Assembly: GCA_028819195.1 (NCBI GenBank)
Contig: JAPPMF010000007.1
Coordinates: 81,337 to 145,336, forward strand
Origin: Bin55 sp028819195
GTDB lineage: Bacteria > Pseudomonadota > Gammaproteobacteria > Pseudomonadales > Azotimanducaceae
Length of the DNA stretch: 64,000 bases
Direction: 5' to 3'
The position numbers and the translations under genes were made by a program. The notes beneath the pieces are model-generated. The model was given only the letters and a program-made list of their open reading frames with translations. It made no database searches and had not been told where the DNA came from. Below are positions 61,474-64,000 of the stretch, one piece after another. Positions within the stretch are counted from its first letter, which is position 1; each line of letters opens with the position of its first letter.

Positions 61474-62858
61474 TTGTTGATTGATCTAGCATAATCGTTG
61501 GGTGAATCCGAAGTGAATAGTTCCGAGTTAGGTGTGGTCAATACCAATGAAGAGTCCAACATTGTTGATGTCTACTCAGGTATCGGAGTTTTGGAAGTTT
61601 CAAGATAGTATTTGAATAATGTTTTCGTAAAACTAGTGCCGTTATCATACTGCGAATGGATATTGTAAAGAGCTTCACGAAGACGGTCCGAGATTGGGCC
61701 AAGAGGGTACCATGACGCTATAGTAAGAACCTGTCATAATGTCACTCTTCAGGATGTTACAGCTTGGGTATGAGACCTCAGCCGAGAGTTTACCGGTTCC
61801 ACTGTAAGCTCGCTTTATGAATCCGACTGTCTGCTGAGTATGTTCTGAACGTTTCACTTACGCCGACCAAATTTTATCTCAAGACTTAGACCATTACGAA
61901 GAAGAGGGTTTACGGTCAACGATTCACTGTTCTTCGAGTCAACACCTAACACATCGTAAATTATATCCTGATGATACCTGTGAGTACCTCGGCTGATTTA
62001 TTACCATAAGACATCGGGCACGTTAGTGGTTTCGCCGTGGATGTCGGGAGTGTCACCATTGTTCTCGGAGGAGATTGTCAGTTAGGGTAAAAGTGGAACC
62101 AAAGATTGTGAATTGATCGCAGCTCATCGCGGGATTCCTAAGTTTCGGTAGTGGCATCCACATTGACGAATGTTTCAGGAGATGTCGAAGTTCGCGTCCG
62201 TTAGTGCACTGAGAGTACTTGTTTTCGCGGTAAAAATGGAATATTATTGAATGGTCGATTTAGACGTTTCGAGCGTTAATCGTTGAAAAAATTACTTCCG
62301 AGAGAAATTTGGCCACAAAACCGCAAAAATGAGTACTTACGTCCGTTTTGTGTGATTCAGACGTACTTCGGTCTTAGACGTACCTTTGACGGGGCATTGT
62401 AACCTGCTGAAACACGAAGCGTCTCATGCTGTACAGCACGTTTTCTAGTGTGAGTTCCGAGGTTATCCGAGTTGTACCATTTTCTCTATGCAACCAACAA
62501 ATCACGTTGCAAAGATACGTTCAACCCAAACTCGAGGGCGCGAGATGTTTTTATAGGACCCGCAGGTTCAACCCAATCCAACCCAGTATTCGCAACATTA
62601 ACCGGTCAAAATCCCATCTCCGACCCCAAAGTACAATAGGTAAGTAGCTTCCAACATCAACTCACAGGTTTCAACAAAAACAGACTCCTGAATAATTCTG
62701 GTCGACTTGGAGAACTGAATAAAATAGTGTAAAATTCTAAACAGTATGTGTTATAAAAAGATTCTAATTAGTCAGCTGACACATTGGGTTCTAAACTAAG
62801 AAGTTAGGTTAACGATAGAATCAGTTCATATTTAGAAGGTATAATAGGAGTAATAACT
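61474..62858. other. About 1.4 kb without a supportable gene
   Basis: Stops are frequent in all six frames. Short coding-like pieces occur, for example a plus-strand frame around 61835-62000 (SERFTYADQILSQDLDHYEE and on), but none connects to a recognisable domain. The longest ATG frame (62426-62647) has poor composition and no ribosome binding site. It is best explained as decayed gene sequence plus the promoter of the gene at 62859. Confidence 0.55.
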
Positions 62859-63197
62859 ATGCGTTCAAAAGTATCAGAAGTTTCTAAAATATTGATGATA
62901 ATCATTCTGGTAACAATAACCGGAAACAGTGTCGATTCTTCTCTACCTTGCGTTTATTCGTGTTCCCAAGAGTTGCATGATTGTCTCGATTCTTGTAATG
63001 CGATCCAATGTACGAACGAGTATGAAGCAGCAATTCAAGCGGCAAAAACAAGTTCCGAAAGAGACGCATTATTGGTTGCATATCAAGCTTGTTTACAAAA
63101 CGGGAAATGTAAAGTGCATAGCGATAATTACAAAGTCTGCTCAGATCGACATCATGATTGCCTTCTAGAGTACGTATCAAGTTCAAGTTGCCCGTGA
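62859..63197 (+). CDS. Exported cysteine-rich small protein
   Basis: A 112-residue protein with a signal peptide (about 1-28) and ten cysteines in two matching groups: PCVYSC, LHDCLDSC, IQC in the first half and QACLQNGKC, KVC, HHDCLLEY, SSC in the second. The repeated H-D-C-L and even number of Cys suggest disulfide-bonded helical hairpins or metal binding. GGAG precedes the ATG at a good distance. Unrecognised family. It is followed 234 bases later by another exported Cys-rich protein, and the two may work together. Confidence 0.65.
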   Translation: MRSKVSEVSKILMIIILVTITGNSVDSSLPCVYSCSQELHDCLDSCNAIQCTNEYEAAIQAAKTSSERDALLVAYQACLQNGKCKVHSDNYKVCSDRHHDCLLEYVSSSSCP

Positions 63198-63431
63198 TTG
63201 AACACTTATCGTATCACAACACGAATTCTAAGAAATTTATGATGTCAAGACGGATGGATTGCAATTCGTAAAGTAGTTCACTCGTTTTAGACTAACGGTA
63301 TTGCATACAGCTTTGATTGGACTCAGTCAGCACTGTTTTTTGAAAGTATATTTTAGTTCACCAATCCAAGGAATTAAGCATGTGCTGAATGCAGGCTGTG
63401 TTACCTATTATGTGTTATGTGGAGGATTTAC

Positions 63432-63842
63432 ATGAAGAAAAAAACCACTGCGTCGGACGACAATTCAAGCAAGGAATTATCACTGCCTCGACGAAGTTTA
63501 CTGCAGAGAATCGCACTTATTTCGGGTGTGTTTTTTACCGGAGTCCTTAGATTGGAGAATGCGTTTGCAAATTATCGTATTGGTACGTCTACGTTTAAGC
63601 AGGACTGCTGTGATCTTGCAAAAGAGCACGACCCTACTTGCGACATAGCTAGTTGTACCTCAAGCCTTTATTGGACATGCCGACATGGCAATTACATATA
63701 CCGATGTGTCGAGTGCTACGATGTCGAACACGGACTCAACGAAAGGGAACAACTTACAGGGTGCGTTTGGTCAAATCTTGAAAACATCAAATGCTCAAGA
63801 TCCATACACCCGAACGAAAGCGATTATACAGTCTTTGATTAG
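63432..63842 (+). CDS. Tat-exported cysteine-rich protein
   Basis: The start is the ATG at 63432, preceded by GGAGG at six bases; an ATG five codons upstream lies on that site. The 136-residue product has a twin-arginine leader (LPRRSLLQRIALISGVFF, cleavage near AFA at about 45), so it is probably exported folded, possibly with a cofactor. The mature part has many cysteines (DCC, PTCDIASC, WTCRHG, YRCVEC, TGCVW, IKC). The leader and the Trp/Cys-rich body faintly recall the small subunit of quinoprotein amine dehydrogenases, but this is a guess. No family is recognised. Confidence 0.62.
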   Translation: MKKKTTASDDNSSKELSLPRRSLLQRIALISGVFFTGVLRLENAFANYRIGTSTFKQDCCDLAKEHDPTCDIASCTSSLYWTCRHGNYIYRCVECYDVEHGLNEREQLTGCVWSNLENIKCSRSIHPNESDYTVFD

Positions 63843-64000
63843 TAACCTGCACCAGATGAACCAATCCCTTTCATAGACTTAGTAGGTATTTGGGTTACAC
63901 TAACTAGGTTTCCGAGTAATTGATGCTATCATTGAGAAATGAATATTAAGGAAGGTGTGTTTAATTCAAAATCGCTAGAATCTAACCATGAGTAATTTTA

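Noticed and set aside
61675..61857. A 60-codon minus-strand frame, and faint arginase-like text (LGGDCQL) near 62070
   Set aside because: Neither extends into a recognisable domain; stops flank both closely, so they are not reported as genes.
62426..62647. A 73-codon plus-strand frame
   Set aside because: Poor composition, no ribosome binding site, no neighbour in the same direction close by; likely chance.
63939..64000. Short frames at the right edge, including an ATG at 63988 that could start a new gene
   Set aside because: Only a few codons are visible and no ribosome binding site is clear, so it cannot be supported.
1..64000. CRISPR arrays, insertion sequences, prophage or integrase genes
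   Set aside because: No regularly spaced repeats, transposase motifs or phage genes were seen on either strand.

Overview
The window comes from the chromosome of a gammaproteobacterium of moderate, slightly AT-leaning composition. Gene order is the main evidence. The left end (mutS / recA-recX-alaS-lysC-csrA-tRNA-Arg-tRNA-Ser) follows the arrangement known from Pseudomonas and relatives. The long minus-strand stretch from 31 kb to 7.5 kb (epmA-efp, orn, queG/nnr, tsaE, amiC, mutL, miaA, hflX, hflK, hflC, purA, rnr, rlmB, rpsF-rpsR-rplI, dnaB, radA) is the same superoperon neighbourhood seen in Escherichia coli. No phage, integrase, transposase, rRNA or CRISPR array was found. Non-ATG starts are common (TTG for rpsF, ahcY, ribD and xseB; GTG for recX, nusB, ispA and the Fe-S protein).

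Layout. 0-6.7 kb: mismatch repair, recombination, alanyl-tRNA synthetase, aspartokinase, CsrA and two tRNAs. 6.7-7.5 kb: a broken small coiled-coil gene and an exported EF-hand protein. 7.5-31.8 kb: the housekeeping block listed above, with tRNA-Leu, folE2 and a Trm112-like gene. At the position between hflX and miaA where hfq normally lies there is instead a 5'-truncated TonB-dependent receptor. 31.2-38.4 kb: EF-P with both of its lysine-modifying enzymes (EpmA, EpmB), topoisomerase IV (parC, parE), cpdA and a YqiB-like gene. 38.4-46.9 kb: a MATE exporter, the triad rubrerythrin / Fe-S (CCG-domain) protein / DUF3501, a cytochrome c lipoprotein, a beta-barrel protein, ahcY and glutathione-dependent formaldehyde dehydrogenase.

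46.9-56.7 kb is the accessory region. It holds a tandem array of three exported acidic EF-hand proteins plus remnants of further copies, then glyA, then an insertion in the glyA-ribD interval. That insertion holds two large membrane-anchored, periplasm-facing paralogues built of W-x3-D-P helical repeats, a small gene broken by an in-frame TGA, and an exported protein made of two copies of one beta-rich domain. 57-61.2 kb: ribD-nusB-thiL-pgpA-xseB-ispA, tightly overlapped, without nrdR, ribE, ribBA or ribH. 61.2-64 kb: a small unknown gene, about 1.4 kb with no supportable gene, and two exported cysteine-rich proteins, one with a twin-arginine leader.

The best candidates for something undescribed are the EF-hand family and the paired helical-repeat proteins, both apparently working outside the cytoplasm. 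Next are the loss of hfq from its conserved site, the roughly 110-residue acidic tail on ribosomal protein S6, and the two cysteine-rich exported proteins at the right end. All family assignments rest on reading motifs and gene order; no database search was run.
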